Shown here in pieces: positions 1-11,603 of a DNA stretch of 64,000 bases; within the stretch, counting starts at the first letter, position 1; each line of letters opens with the position of its first letter. The position numbers were made by a program, and so were the translations under genes. Origin of the DNA: Argopecten irradians (taxonomy: Eukaryota; Mollusca; Bivalvia; Pectinida; Pectinidae); the NCBI RefSeq assembly GCF_041381155.1, contig NC_091141.1, positions 24,076,828 to 24,140,827 on the forward strand. The letters are read 5' to 3'. Below the pieces are notes generated by a model that saw only the letters and a list, made by a program, of their open reading frames with translations, searched no databases and was not told the DNA's origin.

Positions 1-647
1 CAAACAACTCGTTTCAGTATTTATTTTTCTGGAATGCGATATCCAATAATAACGTCGAAATCTTATTTAGGAAGAATGAAATACTTTCTTGATCTTAAAT
101 TTTTACGGTGAACGTATGTACTGGTTATTTCCGTTTGGACTACCAGGTGCATCTAATGCGTTGAAGATGGTGAACTTATTTGATGAAGCCATTCACCACA
201 ACGAACTGATATCTGAAATCCTGTGTTTTTCCCAGGCGATGTTGTAATGCTTGATAAGTGTAATATAGTGATTGAACGACAGTGACCGAACGCAATGTAC
301 TTATTAAAAGGACTCACTACGAGTGTATAGATGCTTTGATGATGCCAATGAGGGAAGAACTATTGAAATTGTTAATAAACTTAAATACTTATAATACATG
401 TTAAAACACAGTAGGCATGAATCCTTTTGTTCTTTTTGTGTTATATTTCAGGGAATGTACAGGACTTACCAATAACTGGTCGATAAGTGACCTGTAGCCG
501 GTTTATATTAAGACTTTGGCCCTTGCCCGGTTTATATGTGGTCAATATTTTGACAGTCACTTATAAACCAGATAAAGGTAAATCCTAAAATCATGCAGAT
601 TAGAAGTTTGAACGTACACCAAACTGGTAGTGTTTCATAATCATTTA
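1..647. other. non-coding left edge, no gene seen
   Basis: AT-rich sequence with no exon, RNA gene or clear repeat that I can support. A run with related phrases (a GGTTTATAT motif twice and its partial complement near 563) lies at 500-570 and may be the decayed outer part of the neighbouring Crypton relic, but no terminus is visible. Confidence 0.4.
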
Positions 648-2295
648 TTACCAATTCATGCTTATAAACACATAGATAATTCTCAGAATTTCAGAGTGAA
701 TGATACATTGGAGTTTAACCTCCCTTTCGCCGTCTGTATTAATATTCTCCTTCACATCCATTATCTTCATTTTTGGTGAATGTACACGTTTCTCCTGTAA
801 AACAGATCTAACATTAGCTTGTTGCAAATCATTAGTTCGCTTATAGTTGCGAACAACAGCTGATATATGACCAGTCTTTTCTACCACCAACTGTTCATCC
901 ACCCCAGCATTGTATAAGCGAGTAGCGGCTGTAGCCCTCAATGAATGATTGAGTAAAATCCCTTTAATCCAGCGGACTCGCAGAGTCGTCCAACCGTTTG
1001 TTGGAGCTGGTGACCTCCTACAGGTTGATCAACATACCAACAATCTCCTGTACCAGATCTTTAGGGTCGGAGGTAAAGGGCATCACATTTACCATGTTTA
1101 GGCCTGACAAAAATATGAAAACGGTATTAAAGATAAGTATCTATTATTATCAGTGTGATAAACAACTCGTCAAAACCTTTATAAACTCACTTTTTTGATA
1201 ACATATAGTTTAACACTGTTTTATATTCAAAGAATTACTGTATATAAATTCAAAAACTAACTCCATTTAAATTAAGGCAACAATTAATTCCAATATTATT
1301 CAAAATCTTACCTGAGACTAATGTATCGCATATATATTCTAACAGGACATTTGGCAGGATTCAGCGTATTCTCGTTGGCTCTTGTTACTTTTGGTGATAC
1401 CTATCTGTGAAGAAGACCCCCAGGATTAGTTTTTGACACGATTTCTGTGTATTGAAGATATTTTCGTCTATCTGGGTTTTCTTTGACATAAATTTGGCTC
1501 ATTTCACCACATCTTAAATTACGATGTTTCTGTCCTGCCCTGAGAGCGAAATTTAAACCCAGTTGAAACAATAGTGTATCCAACAGTTTTTGTAGTGCAT
1601 CGTCACCTAAAATATTTTTCTCTCATTGTTGTTTTTCCTGGTCTTCTGATATAACGTTGGCTTGTATTTTACTGATGCCTAATCCTTGTTTTGATAGATG
1701 TTTCATTTAAGCATATAAAACACGTAAGCCAGTAAATTCTGCATCATCCAAAAAGTTCACATATCGTCCGTTGGTTCGAAAATGATGTTGGATGCTTACA
1801 ACCATCTCATATAAGCTATTCGGTTTATATTTACCACCATTTTTATTTCCAGCATCCACAACAACAAAAACTCAATGCCTCGTTTAGCACTGGAATTGTC
1901 AATTTCATACAGTCTGTTTTAAAGCCAGTTATATCCTTATTGTGAGCAATTTTCTCTTGACGGTTTTGAAGCCATCCAACGAACCCATTCAATGCACACT
2001 TCGTTTTATATGCAGTATTCTTGCAAGCACTTTGTTTTAATATGTCCTTGAGATCAGCTTCTTTCAAAGGCTCAGCAAATCTAGTATCTTGTTCCACCTT
2101 TTCTATTTCCTGAGTAATATTTCCCATTTCACCATCCGATATGTCGGAAAATACTGGATTTTTTAATGTAAAATCAGGAATATTACTGATATCCTTTTCC
2201 AGATCTAGTGCATCACTCAGTATGTCATCTGTATCAACTATGTTTTGAGAAAACATAGACTGCGTAAGAAACATTGTATCTTCCTCAGAAGACAT
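648..2295 (-). pseudogene. decayed Crypton-type tyrosine recombinase (DUF3504-like)
   Basis: This reads on the minus strand as a broken tyrosine recombinase of the kind carried by Crypton DNA transposons, which integrate by site-specific recombination rather than with a DDE transposase. The N-terminal acidic region starts with the ATG at 2293-2295 and runs to about 1843, including a GFVGWLQNRQ segment. The middle is in pieces, with the phrase LNFALRAGQKHRNLR near 1510-1560 and a TNPGG motif near 1405-1425. The catalytic C-terminal part is clear at 795-945: SLRATAATRLYNAGVDEQ, then EKTGH and NYKRT, matching the family's R...TGHxS...Y arrangement. At least two in-frame stops (near 1707 and 1621) and a frameshift near 945-955 separate these blocks, so it cannot make an intact enzyme. 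No flanking target duplication was recognised. Confidence 0.8.
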
Positions 2296-2633
2296 TGTAA
2301 AAAGGACTACCTTGTAGCTCACAAAGCATGCATTCTGGGAAAACAAGTTTACCTCGTTTACATGTGATGAATACATTGATATGGTTGACTATGCACTTGT
2401 GAAGGCCGGTGCACATGCTTTACCTGTCGGTAGCTGGTATATATTTGATGAATGGATGGACATTGATGGACGCACACATATTTGTGTTTGCATATCTTGT
2501 TTATAAGTGCTGAATGTTTTCTAATTACAGGGTTATATTAACACAAAAGGAACTGTTGGGGCCTTGTTCACCTACAGCCCATGGGGGTCCCCTTGGGCCT
2601 TTTGCTCCTGTATCGAAACACAATAAATTGTAC
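2296..2633. other. spacer between Crypton relic and hairpin
   Basis: No gene seen. An upstream in-frame ATG at 2374-2376 would extend the recombinase reading frame by 27 residues, but the ATG at 2295 gives the better family-like start. A GC-rich patch at about 2555-2605 (CCCATGGGGGTCCCC) precedes the hairpin. Confidence 0.35.
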
Positions 2634-2700
2634 TATATGTGTGAGAGGGTTCAGCACTCGGCCCTAACGGGCCTCGTTGCTGTACCCTCTCACACATATA
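2634..2700. repeat. GC-stem hairpin with TAAC loop
   Basis: A 23-nt outer stem (left arm from 2634, TATATGTGTGAGAGGGT; right arm ending 2700) pairs with one mismatch. It encloses a GC-rich inner stem GGCCC-TAAC-GGGCC. The same design, a GC stem closed by TAAC (GTTA on the other strand), recurs at the ends of the larger elements at 21.2, 23.5, 46.85 and 59.05 kb. This may be an orphan terminus of such an element; no body was found beside it. Confidence 0.75.
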
Positions 2701-2708
2701 ATACAGTT

Positions 2709-2806
2709 AACAGAAATCAGCCCAATATTTTGTTCCTCGAAAGGTGGTATATCTATGTTTGTATGTGTTTTGAATATCAATGTTGCTATCGTAAAGTCAT
2801 AACTTT
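2709..2806 (+). repeat. left copy of ~95-bp direct repeat flanking LINE fragment
   Basis: Begins with CAGAAATCAGCCCAATATT and ends with ATCGTAAAGTCATAACT, immediately before an oligo-T run. A diverged copy lies at 3367-3462. The pair exactly brackets a LINE 3' fragment, so they look like an unusually long target-site duplication. Confidence 0.65.
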
Positions 2807-3366
2807 TTTTAATTTTTTTTATTGTATCAATCACATATCAAAGTTACAATTTTCTAAATGCTCTCCATGAAAACATGTATCACAGATACAATATATGTTA
2901 ATAAAGTTATAATAATATTTCTTTCTAAAATAAGCTTGATAATTTCCCATTTCTGTCGGTTCTTGTTTGCTGTTTGGAGTAAGCATATAGGTCGAATACT
3001 GATCAATGGCTCTGTAATTTCTGATAAATGTCTTACATATTTCCCAATTTGGAATATTATCATATTGTCGCATTAAAGATATATATTTTTAATCAATAAT
3101 ATGCATACATTTAGACCTATCAATTGAATGTTTTATACCCGACCAAATAGGAAAATAACACGATTTTTTTCTAATACAACATTATATTTAAGATTAACAT
3201 AATTTATTAGACCTGTCCAGAGTGCTTGGCTATGTGGACAATTTCAGAAAAGATGCAATATTGTTTCAGATGCCCCACTACAAAAACTACATTCCTGATG
3301 TTCTAAAATATTTCGTTTTAAAAGCATAGAAGGTAACGTATAGTACAGTTTTTGGCTTATCTCCTT
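2807..3366 (-). mobile_element. degenerate LINE 3' fragment with RT zinc-binding motif
   Basis: On the minus strand, about 3300 down to 3210 reads QECSFCSGASETILHLF, a stop, then NCPHSQALW. This is the C-x2-C...H-L-F-x-C...W pattern of the zinc-binding domain that follows reverse transcriptase in many non-LTR retrotransposons (zf-RVT). The downstream region (3073 to 2831) reads like the poorly conserved C-terminal tail of such ORF2 proteins, with shifts of frame. The low-coordinate end is an oligo-T/A-rich tract at 2806-2820, fitting a poly(A) tail for a minus-strand insertion. It is a 5'-truncated, dead copy flanked by ~95-bp direct repeats. Confidence 0.65.
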
Positions 3367-3462
3367 TACAGAAATCAGCCCAATATTCTGGTCTATCGAA
3401 AGGTGGTATACCTATGTATGAGTTTTGAGAGTCAATGTTGCTATCGTAAAGTCATAACTTGT
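3367..3462 (+). repeat. right copy of ~95-bp direct repeat flanking LINE fragment
   Basis: Aligns to 2709-2806 with scattered substitutions and a short indel (both contain CAGAAATCAGCCCAATATT, CGAAAGGTGGTATA and ATCGTAAAGTCATAACT). After the last shared base the two flanks diverge completely, as expected for a target-site duplication. Confidence 0.65.
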
Positions 3463-6156
3463 CATGGTTGTACCTGTGAACATATATTGCCCGATTATGA
3501 GTTCTTCATGGTGGTGTCATGTGTCCATCATTTTTCTATGGACTAAGAGAGTAATCCTAAACCATGTAAACAAACAATATAGATTGTCGAATTGAATTTT
3601 CAAGATGGTCTGTCTCATTTTCACATATAAAACAAGCACAGTTGTATGATATAAAGCTATGAAAAGAAAATACAAGAAGACACAGGAAACAAACATTACA
3701 GTAAAGTTGAACGTAATGACCTCGTGGACGAGCGGAAGCTGAAGGCGGAATCTATAGTGGGATTTTGCTACGTTGTATGCTGCTTAAATGATCGCTTCAG
3801 TGGAAAACATTGAAATGTCTAATCTTGTTGAAATGTTCTGCATGGGTAAATCTTAAATCAGTGAATAATACAGAAAAAGAAAAGATGAATCCACAAGAAT
3901 TAGATTAATTAATGAAAAAGAACACTTTTAATCAAGATTCAAATATAACAACTAGGACATTACTAGGAATCGTAGTTGATATTAAAGAGCATTGATAACA
4001 ATGTCTTGTAATAGCTCTATAACGTTATTGATACTGTGAGGGAATTTCACTGATTTTTTATTCAGAAGTACATGAGCATTATCATATATGTGATGTGTAC
4101 TTTTGCTTTGAAAGAGCACAGGCCTTATCACCCCGCAGGACCCCGAGCTGAGTTTTTCGAAGAATGAGTTGAAAGATTAGCCTTCCCTTTTTACTTAAAG
4201 ACAGAGACAAATTGGATGGTCCAATTTCACCAAAACTAGTATTCCTATAGAGAAATAATATTAAAACCAAACTTTCAGAACGGATTTGTAGTCTCGAGCG
4301 CCTTCCACCATTGCCACCGAACCGTACAAATGCAATTTCGGGACCGAACAAAACACATTATTCTTTCTGACCTCACTTCTTAACAGTTAATATAAACAAT
4401 TCCATTGATACTTTCTTATATGTTGCATATATTCTGATGTTAAAACGCAATAGTATTTATACTGGGATATATAAACAGAAATAGATAAAACAATAACATT
4501 ACGAAAAATACAATACCACGGCACGTGGCTCTTTAGACTATAACAAACATATGTGGAATCAAGCTAATGACAGATTGCTGAAGAATATCAAATGTTTGTA
4601 TCATCAAGGGTCTAATAGTATTGCTTAAAATCTGTACATAACCATTTTGCTCAGCATATCAGATTCCACAAATACCAATAGAGCAGTACAGCATAGGCGC
4701 CTAATGTTTTATAACTCGGCATAGTGAAATAGACATGATTGGGAGTAGAAAAGGACACAATTTGTTTACCCTCGCTTCAGACGTAAAATAGAAAACAAGT
4801 AATGAAATAGAATAGACTTGTGGATGTCGTCTGTAATGTCATAGGGAAGTTAACCTAATTACTGCTGAACATTTTGTGTTCTGGAGAATGTTCGGCTGGG
4901 ATCTGCGACAAATATAGCCTGTACAAGTCAATGTTCCGCAAGGCTAGTCACCAATATGTAAAACGCCGTTATCTCCTCGAACGGTCGGACAGTAATCAAA
5001 TTGCTGAGCCATCAACCAGGCTCCTCATCAAATCGTCGCTTATCATTTTCCTGAACTAGCTCGACCACGAAACACATTTTGTGACAGTTTAATGTTTTAT
5101 TAACCATTTCCACCACGCTGCTGGATGTATATGAATGACAACGTCTGATATTGAATTTATGACTTGATTGGTTAAATGTCTATCCCTCTGATAAAGCTGT
5201 CTGTAAATTCCCCATTAGGACGTTCCCGTCTACACGTTAAGGGGCGGGTGACATGAATTCGGTTAGGCTTTTAGATGAGTCGCGGTGCCATTCTTAGCCC
5301 ATATAATAGCAATTGTATATCATTCTCCCTTGTACTTACCTAATCAAACAAGCATAAAAACTCTATTATCTACACTTTCGTTATGTTCGTATGTGTAGTA
5401 ATGTTTGCATACTCTAACCACACAGATTAATTTTTATTTCACTATACGTGATAATACATTTTATCGCATAATCAAAATATCATCATGTACATTACATATA
5501 GAATATTGTCACTCGTAACAGAGCTAACGTCATAAATTACATCGATGACGAAGATATCACCAGATTGTGGTGTCAATACTTTAAAACAGCGGGGTAAAAT
5601 GTTACTTCTGTTAATTCTATTAACATTTAACATATATCGTTAGAACTGTATACGTTTCACGTGTGTCCGATGATTATTGCTTGTTAGAGGCAGATGGAAT
5701 ATTATTTATGCGTTTGCTGAACTCTCCGTTGTTGGTAATATGACCGACGATACGCTTTCTATATTCGCATCAATTGTCTACAGCGGGGATTATCTTGCCA
5801 CTACAAATATGTAATTGTTTCTTGGAACAGACAGGGACTCACCGCACCTATATATGTCATATATCGTTACATTTTTTTTTCAAAACTAACCAAAATCATT
5901 GTCATTTAATTCATATTATAAAATCAACGTTTAAAGAAAAATACCAAAATGATGTCTTTTTAAGATGTATGTTTTGATAGGTTAAGCTGATAGTGAAGAT
6001 TGGAAATTTAAAAGAGAACATCAATTCAATTCCATTAACGGCATTCGATTATCAAGGTTGTTTTTTCAGTAGAAAATTTCAACTATAATATTTTGTCAAT
6101 GTCGTTTAAATATTTGATACATGATTTAATAACAAATATCTTTTTTTTTATTTCAG
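3463..6156. other. non-coding, probably intron upstream of the channel exon
   Basis: No exon was recognised on either strand. Because the channel exon at 6157 starts with a splice acceptor and lacks the T1 domain, this stretch, together with the relics to its left, is best read as part of the intron that follows the missing T1 exon(s). The acceptor at 6141-6156 is strong: ten pyrimidines, A, TTTCAG. Confidence 0.5.
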
Positions 6157-7152
6157 GCCTACGCTATTGTGTCTGTGATATTCATTCTGACGTCAATCGC
6201 CGTCTTTTGTTTAGAGACTAATTCACACTTCCGCTACAATCCAAACCCAAATATTTCTATGGAAGACTTGCCGATATTGGAACGACAGAAACACACCAAG
6301 CCACTCCTTTTCATGGATGTCTTTGAGTATATCTGTATCATCTTTTTCACATTCGAGCTGCTGGCTAGGATAGTTTTCTGTCCGTCTCTCTGTGACTATG
6401 TGAAGGAGCCTTTTAACTGGATTGATGTATGTTCGGTTGTACCATTCTATATCACAAAAGTTATGCTGGTGTGTGACGGCAATCTAGAACTCACCGATGC
6501 ATATTATTTCCTAAATGCATTTCGACTGATAAGAATATTTAGGATTTTAAAACTAACACGTCATTTTAGTGGTTTGAAAATTTTAGGCCACACGATTCGG
6601 GCAAGTGCCAAAGAGCTCTTTCTGCTGTTCTTGGTGCTAATCATCGGCGTCCTTATCTTCGCATGTCTTATCTTCTATGCAGAACAAATACACGAGAGTA
6701 AGAACAATGATTTCCCCGATATTCCTATGGGATTTTGGTGGGCGGTGGTAACCATGACAACGTTAGGATATGGCGATATGGCTCCTAGGACTGGTTTCGG
6801 CTATGTTATCGGAACAATCTGCGCAGTGTGTGGACTGCTCATGTTATCACTTCCGGTTCCTATCATCGTCAGTAATTTCACACTTTATTATTCCCACGCA
6901 CAGGCGAAAATGAAACTTCCGAAAAAGAACAGGAATTGCTTGGTCGGTGCCGCTAATGCTTTGAAGGAAAATCAACCTTCACCCTCGCCTTCGCCTTCGC
7001 CCCTACCGGAATCGGTAAAATCTGAATTTGGCAGTAAAGGCAGTATGAAGTCACTGGATCGTAAGTCCAGCAATGATAGTGCGTTTGGTAGCTGTGACAG
7101 CAACAGTGAGTTCATAATACCATTATCAACACCTTATTTAGGGTTAGGCTAA
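6157..7152 (+). CDS. Shaw: Shaw/Kv3-type voltage-gated K+ channel, membrane-core exon
   Basis: This exon encodes all of S1-S6 of a Kv channel alpha subunit, which forms tetrameric, depolarisation-opened K+ pores in the plasma membrane. It opens in frame after the TTTCAG acceptor (A-Y-A-I-V). S1 is near residues 1-20 of the fragment, S2 (FEYICIIFFTFELLARIVF) at about 57-75, and S4 at 6523-6567 reads RLIRIFRILKLTRH. The pore is TMTTLGYGD, with GYGD at 6766-6777, and S6 carries PVPIIV (6853-6870). The S4-S5 phrases GLKIL and RASAKEL match Drosophila Shaw, so I place it in the Shaw lineage. The T1 domain must be encoded left of the window. A consensus donor (GTAAGT, 7061-7066) gives a phase-1 join to 11391; without splicing, the frame continues to TAA at 7150-7152, giving an alternative tail. 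A Ser-Pro repeat sits near 6980-7005. The position of the first S4 arginine in vertebrate Kv3 is Asn here. Confidence 0.93.
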   Translation, partial: AYAIVSVIFILTSIAVFCLETNSHFRYNPNPNISMEDLPILERQKHTKPLLFMDVFEYICIIFFTFELLARIVFCPSLCDYVKEPFNWIDVCSVVPFYITKVMLVCDGNLELTDAYYFLNAFRLIRIFRILKLTRHFSGLKILGHTIRASAKELFLLFLVLIIGVLIFACLIFYAEQIHESKNNDFPDIPMGFWWAVVTMTTLGYGDMAPRTGFGYVIGTICAVCGLLMLSLPVPIIVSNFTLYYSHAQAKMKLPKKNRNCLVGAANALKENQPSPSPSPSPLPESVKSEFGSKGSMKSLDRKSSNDSAFGSCDSNSEFIIPLSTPYLGLG

Positions 7153-8544
7153 ATTATAGTAAATATGTCATTAAACATTTTATACAGGACTATGATATAG
7201 TCTGGTTTCATTTAAGTTCTAGAACTTTCTTAATCTTTATTCAAACGAATGCAGTATTTCATGTTATACAGATATCTGCCCTCACTTTAAATTAGATGTC
7301 AAATTTATTTTACGTTCAACGACATGACGTAGTCATCGAACCTCTTACATATATAGTATCAGGCTTTGACATTTGTTTTCGAAAGTTTCATTCATTTTCA
7401 CAAAGAGCAAACAAAGACCCGTTGTTTTAATTTAGTATAACACTTGCTAACCAAGTAAATCAAAATTCTATGTCTCATTGTCACATTTTTGTCATTTAAA
7501 CTCCATGGCCTTTTTCGGAATCATGGCCATGGAATCGTTCAAGCAGCTGATGATTCCAAAATTTCAGAATACATTTTTTCGATTAGGATAAGGAGGAAAA
7601 TGGTAGCTTAAGTGTTAAAGGGTTAATGAACACTAATTTCACAAAATGGAGGACAATTATGTAACTGCTGCCACAGAAAAAAAAGTAGTTAATGCCATTT
7701 ATATGTATGAAAATTATCAAATTTGATAGAGAAATAAAAGACAAAATTGTCGCAAAAACGTCAAAATGCATGGGGAAATGAAGATCTAAGGATACTTTTC
7801 ATTACTAGCCTTTAAATACAAGATCGATTTCAACGTTATCATTTTTCTCTGCAAAACTTTTTCAAACAAAACTTTCCTAAAGTTTAATCTTGTTCAAATG
7901 ACATGTGGAGTAATTAAATGTTTTCGATTGGTTTACAAAATGATCTTCTCGTGCGAGAGTGAATGCTTCTAATATCAAAACACATCATAATATCGATTAA
8001 AGTCCAAAGAACTCGATGTGACGTTAAATTTAACTCGGAATACACTCCAGCCTCTCATATCACAGTTTGTTACAATATATTAAATCGACATATATTACCG
8101 CTGCGGTTACTTGCAAAATTCAATTATAAAACTGCAGCAAATTCGATATTTTCATTAAGTTGCAAACCATTTTGTTGAAATTGTTTCGAAAATGTATTTC
8201 ATCATTTAGTGTGACGTGTTTCTGCAGTGTAAATTTGCCATTTTCGTTATGCTTCGATGATCGATCTTTATTACCAAGGACTTAATTTCATCACATCTTG
8301 TACCAGCTAAATAATTGAAATCGTCTTTTCAAATTTGGATATAAAAACCCCAATGGAAATATCATCATGAAGAAGCTCCCCATTTATTTCTTAAAGATTA
8401 AATCAACTATTGATAACGTGAGCGCGCATATTTCATAGAAGCACAATGAATGCAGTATTTGGACGATGAAGTTTAATCCAATCTCTATGTGACTGTGTTG
8501 TTAAAGCAATTTTCGCCTTTCCTTGTCGGCTTCCTTTCAATTCT

Positions 8545-8850
8545 GATAGTTATTTTATTACTAATATGATCTCTAATATAAAAATAGATATGCTAACACA
8601 TTATGATAGTTGTATTATTACTAATATTATCTATTATATAAAGATAGATATGCTTAAACAGTATGATAGTTACATTATTACTAATATGATATCTTATATA
8701 CATGTAAGAATAGATATGCTAAAACAGTATGATAGTTATATTATTACTAATATGATATCTTATATAAAGATAGAAAAGCTAAAACACAATTATAGTTTAA
8801 ATACAACTAATATGATCTCTTGTTCAAAGATAGGTATGCTAAAACAAGAA
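8545..8850 (+). repeat. 60-bp tandem array, five diverged units
   Basis: Units begin with GATAGTTATATTATTACTAA and recur at 8545, 8605, 8665, 8731 and 8791; spacings are 60, 60, 66 and 60 bp. Because 60 is a multiple of three, the array stays open in one frame and yields a repetitive 20-residue pseudo-protein, which I do not regard as a gene. Confidence 0.85.
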
Positions 8851-9540
8851 CAGATATATATTGTACCTATCAATATATCAAATGAACATATACATCGCTG
8901 TAGTTAACACTGCCACCAAAAGGATAGCAGAATTACGTTAATTGGCCGTTATACAGTGTGTCAAAATCGGCAATTTAAAACCAATCAACCCTATTAATCA
9001 GTTGATTATTAATAAAGATGGTCAGTGAATGTGTTTGCTCTATGTATGCAACGTAGAATTATTTTTACAAATGTTAATAATAGATTATAAAACAAGCCAA
9101 TAACTCAAATGGTTTTGCGATTGATTTTTTCTCATAATTAAAACTCATAATATAAAAGAAGACAAGGAAAATATATTTCTCTTCAACATTCATTAAATGT
9201 ATGGATAAAAACACTAGTCCGTCGTTGTCTTTTACCGATGGTATTTACTCATACGCAGTTCTGCCCTATTTATCTTAAGAGTGGATGAGTTCTGCTTAAA
9301 TTGTATTACATACAGCATATATATCCTTACATATGTATAGCTTAAAAAAAAATTTCTAGAGTCTTTTGTAAATGTCCTTGGAGATTAAGTATTTGACAGT
9401 AGACAAAATAAAAAAAAAAACACCAAGGCAAATTAAGAGTTTAGATTCAGTTTTTTAAGGTACAGATTTTGAAATTGTCTTAAACCTTGACTCTCATGCT
9501 GCCGAAATAAAATACATGTCAGTTGACAGAGCTAAAACTC

Positions 9541-9713
9541 TATACCATGATGACCATGGTAACCATGATTACCATGATTACCATGGTTACCATGAATACC
9601 ATGGTTACCACGATTACCATGGTTACCATGATAACCTTGGTTACCGTTGTTACTAAGGTTACCATGGATACCGTGGTTACCATGATTACCATGAATACCA
9701 CGGTTACCCACCA
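9541..9713. repeat. ACCATGRTT minisatellite, self-complementary
   Basis: About 170 bp of imperfect 6-9-bp units built from ACCATG, GATTACC and GGTTACC. CCATGG and GGTTACC/GGTAACC are their own or each other's complements, so the tract can fold on itself, and it lacks stops in frames on both strands. It lies in the channel intron; the apparent proteins (MVTMITMVT-like or GNHGNHG-like) are artefacts of the repeat. Confidence 0.9.
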
Positions 9714-11390
9714 CTTCCCATTATTATTACTATGACCTGTCATCACACAGAAGTTGAAGGTACACCAGACATTACAGAAAATTTAATATTTTCTTACAGC
9801 CATGTGACTTTTTTTCCAATACGAAACGTCTAGTTTGGCACTATATCGAAAAGTTCAAACTTAATTGCGAATATTTGACAGATTAATTTCTAGATAAGAC
9901 AAGTTTAGAGCTCATACTGTCTTGGGTACCAACGTCATTTGTGAATCGTTTTCAGATGGTTCATATGTGAAGCAAACTAATATTCAGGTTTGTTATATAT
10001 GACAGAATGCTGCTCGATGGAAAAAATGGCATCCTCATATGTACTGGAAGTTTTAGATGATACTACTAAAACTGGTGTGTCGTCCTTTTTACTTACATGA
10101 AGCTAAATATGTTACATAGCTTCGAAGCAAAATATGTCATAAAAGTTTTGTACTACATTCCTTATGAAACATATAACAAGAAATATTGACAAATACCATG
10201 ACACTGTTAAGTAACCACTGATGAGTTGGTGAAATTATATCTAGGCAAAAGCATGCACCTTATAACGTAAAACACTGCTGTAAGAGCGATTTGAGTAGTT
10301 CTAGACCAAATAAAAAAATCTTTACTACACTGGCAAGGGCGAGGATGCGGCATACCAGACGTCCGACCACAATGTGTTATGACGGACAGCAAGCGAGTTT
10401 GAACATTTCACAACCGTGGGCTTTTCGCGCATATCACAGTCAATCCAATTTTTTCCCATTAATACTGGTTTGTAAATAAATGGAAATTTATAAATGATAT
10501 AAATGCAAATTTAGTGTGCCGTTTGACTGAATTGTCCCTTTAACCTCGTGTATATAGTTTGCGTATAGCTATTAAGAATACTAAAACTGATGTATGATAA
10601 AGACATCAGTGAGTTTACATGTAGATAGTTTCAAAACTTCCTAAAATTTTAATATCAGAATAGAGCACTGTCTTATTAGGAAGAAAACATGAGGAAATTC
10701 ATCAAATCATCAGATATTTGTGTATAGTGACCTTAGCCTAACTGTTTTAGCACGAGAAAATATAGTCTTGTCTGTCACATAATATCTAGCGATGACATGT
10801 TTCTATTCCGCCTGGCGTACTTGCATAAAAGGACTCACAAGCGGTAGATCTGATGCATGAGTTTGCAAAATGTTTCTTATCAGTGGTCAATGTCTCCAGG
10901 TAGGATATTACAATATACATTCATGTAATCGAATATAGAAATCGTCCGTCTGGTTCATTCATTTGACGTCTATTCCATTTTTTGCTTTGGTAGATGGTTG
11001 TGGTTTTCAATTACACTATCATGCTTACTTGCCAATGTATACTGCCGCGTAAATGTAATATCGATTAGATTATATTTAATTTACCAAACTAGTCATTTCA
11101 TTTTGGATTGAAACTTCACCGTCAAAAAGAGACTCCTAAAATTCTTGATATCAAATCATGCATGTGATAAATACTCTCATCAGACATAAATACAAATTGA
11201 CAAATATTATTCATACAATTTTAACACACATTTGAACGTTGTAACAATAAGTGTTCCATTATTAACAAACCAACTGCGAGGTGAAAATGTATGTTTTCCT
11301 AGTTCTTTTGTAGAAAACAAATAAACACTACATCCTTAGATATGTCTATTGCATTGATATTTATAATATATACTTGTTTTCTATCCGCAG

Positions 11391-11603
11391 CGTCTCCAGA
11401 AAAGGAAGAGGTGAAAAAGATCAGTGTAATTTATACAGACGAAATTGTGAATTCACCAGTATTAACTGTAAAACGGAACCGTTTTCTCGGAAACCAGTCT
11501 CCGCCGGAAGCGGAAAGACTTCCGCGGATTCCTGAACGATCACACTCTCCAGCGGAAATTGATGCAAACATGCGTACAAGACGAGGAAGTCGAGTTGGTA
11601 TAG
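11391..11603 (+). CDS. Shaw: Shaw-type channel, C-terminal tail exon
   Basis: The cytoplasmic tail exon of the channel. The acceptor CCGCAG (11385-11390) is followed by phase-1 sequence; joined to the C left by the donor at 7060 it reads ...SLD-P-SPEKEEVKKISVIYTDE..., in frame. It is rich in charged residues, Pro and Ser (SPPEAERLPRIPERSHSPAE), as expected for a regulatory tail with possible phosphorylation sites. The exon ends at 11603 before GTTAGT (11604-11609) in phase 1. Reading on would meet TAG at 11606-11608, so this exon too could terminate the protein if unspliced. Confidence rests on phase agreement at both ends and on a tail sequence that resembles invertebrate Kv3-like tails as I remember them. 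Confidence 0.75.

Larger units (their letters stand above)
7061..11390 (+). other. channel intron (alternatively spliced from 7061)
   Basis: Donor GTAAGT at 7061-7066 and acceptor at 11389-11390 (TTTTCTATCCGCAG). The part from 7153 doubles as 3' UTR for the read-through form; an AATAAA lies at 7732-7737. The intron contains a 60-bp tandem array (8545-8850) and a CCATGGTTA minisatellite (9541-9713). No other exon was found in it. Confidence 0.75.

Noticed and set aside
3463-6156. T1-domain exon of the channel
   Set aside because: Looked for on the plus strand upstream of 6157; no tetramerisation-domain sequence found, so it must lie outside the window.
8566-8907. 113-residue frame with a 20-residue repeat
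   Set aside because: Explained by the 60-bp tandem array keeping frame; AT-rich and no coding context.
9523-9746. Apparent Met/Thr-rich and Gly/Asn/His-rich small proteins
   Set aside because: Pure products of the CCATGGTTA minisatellite.
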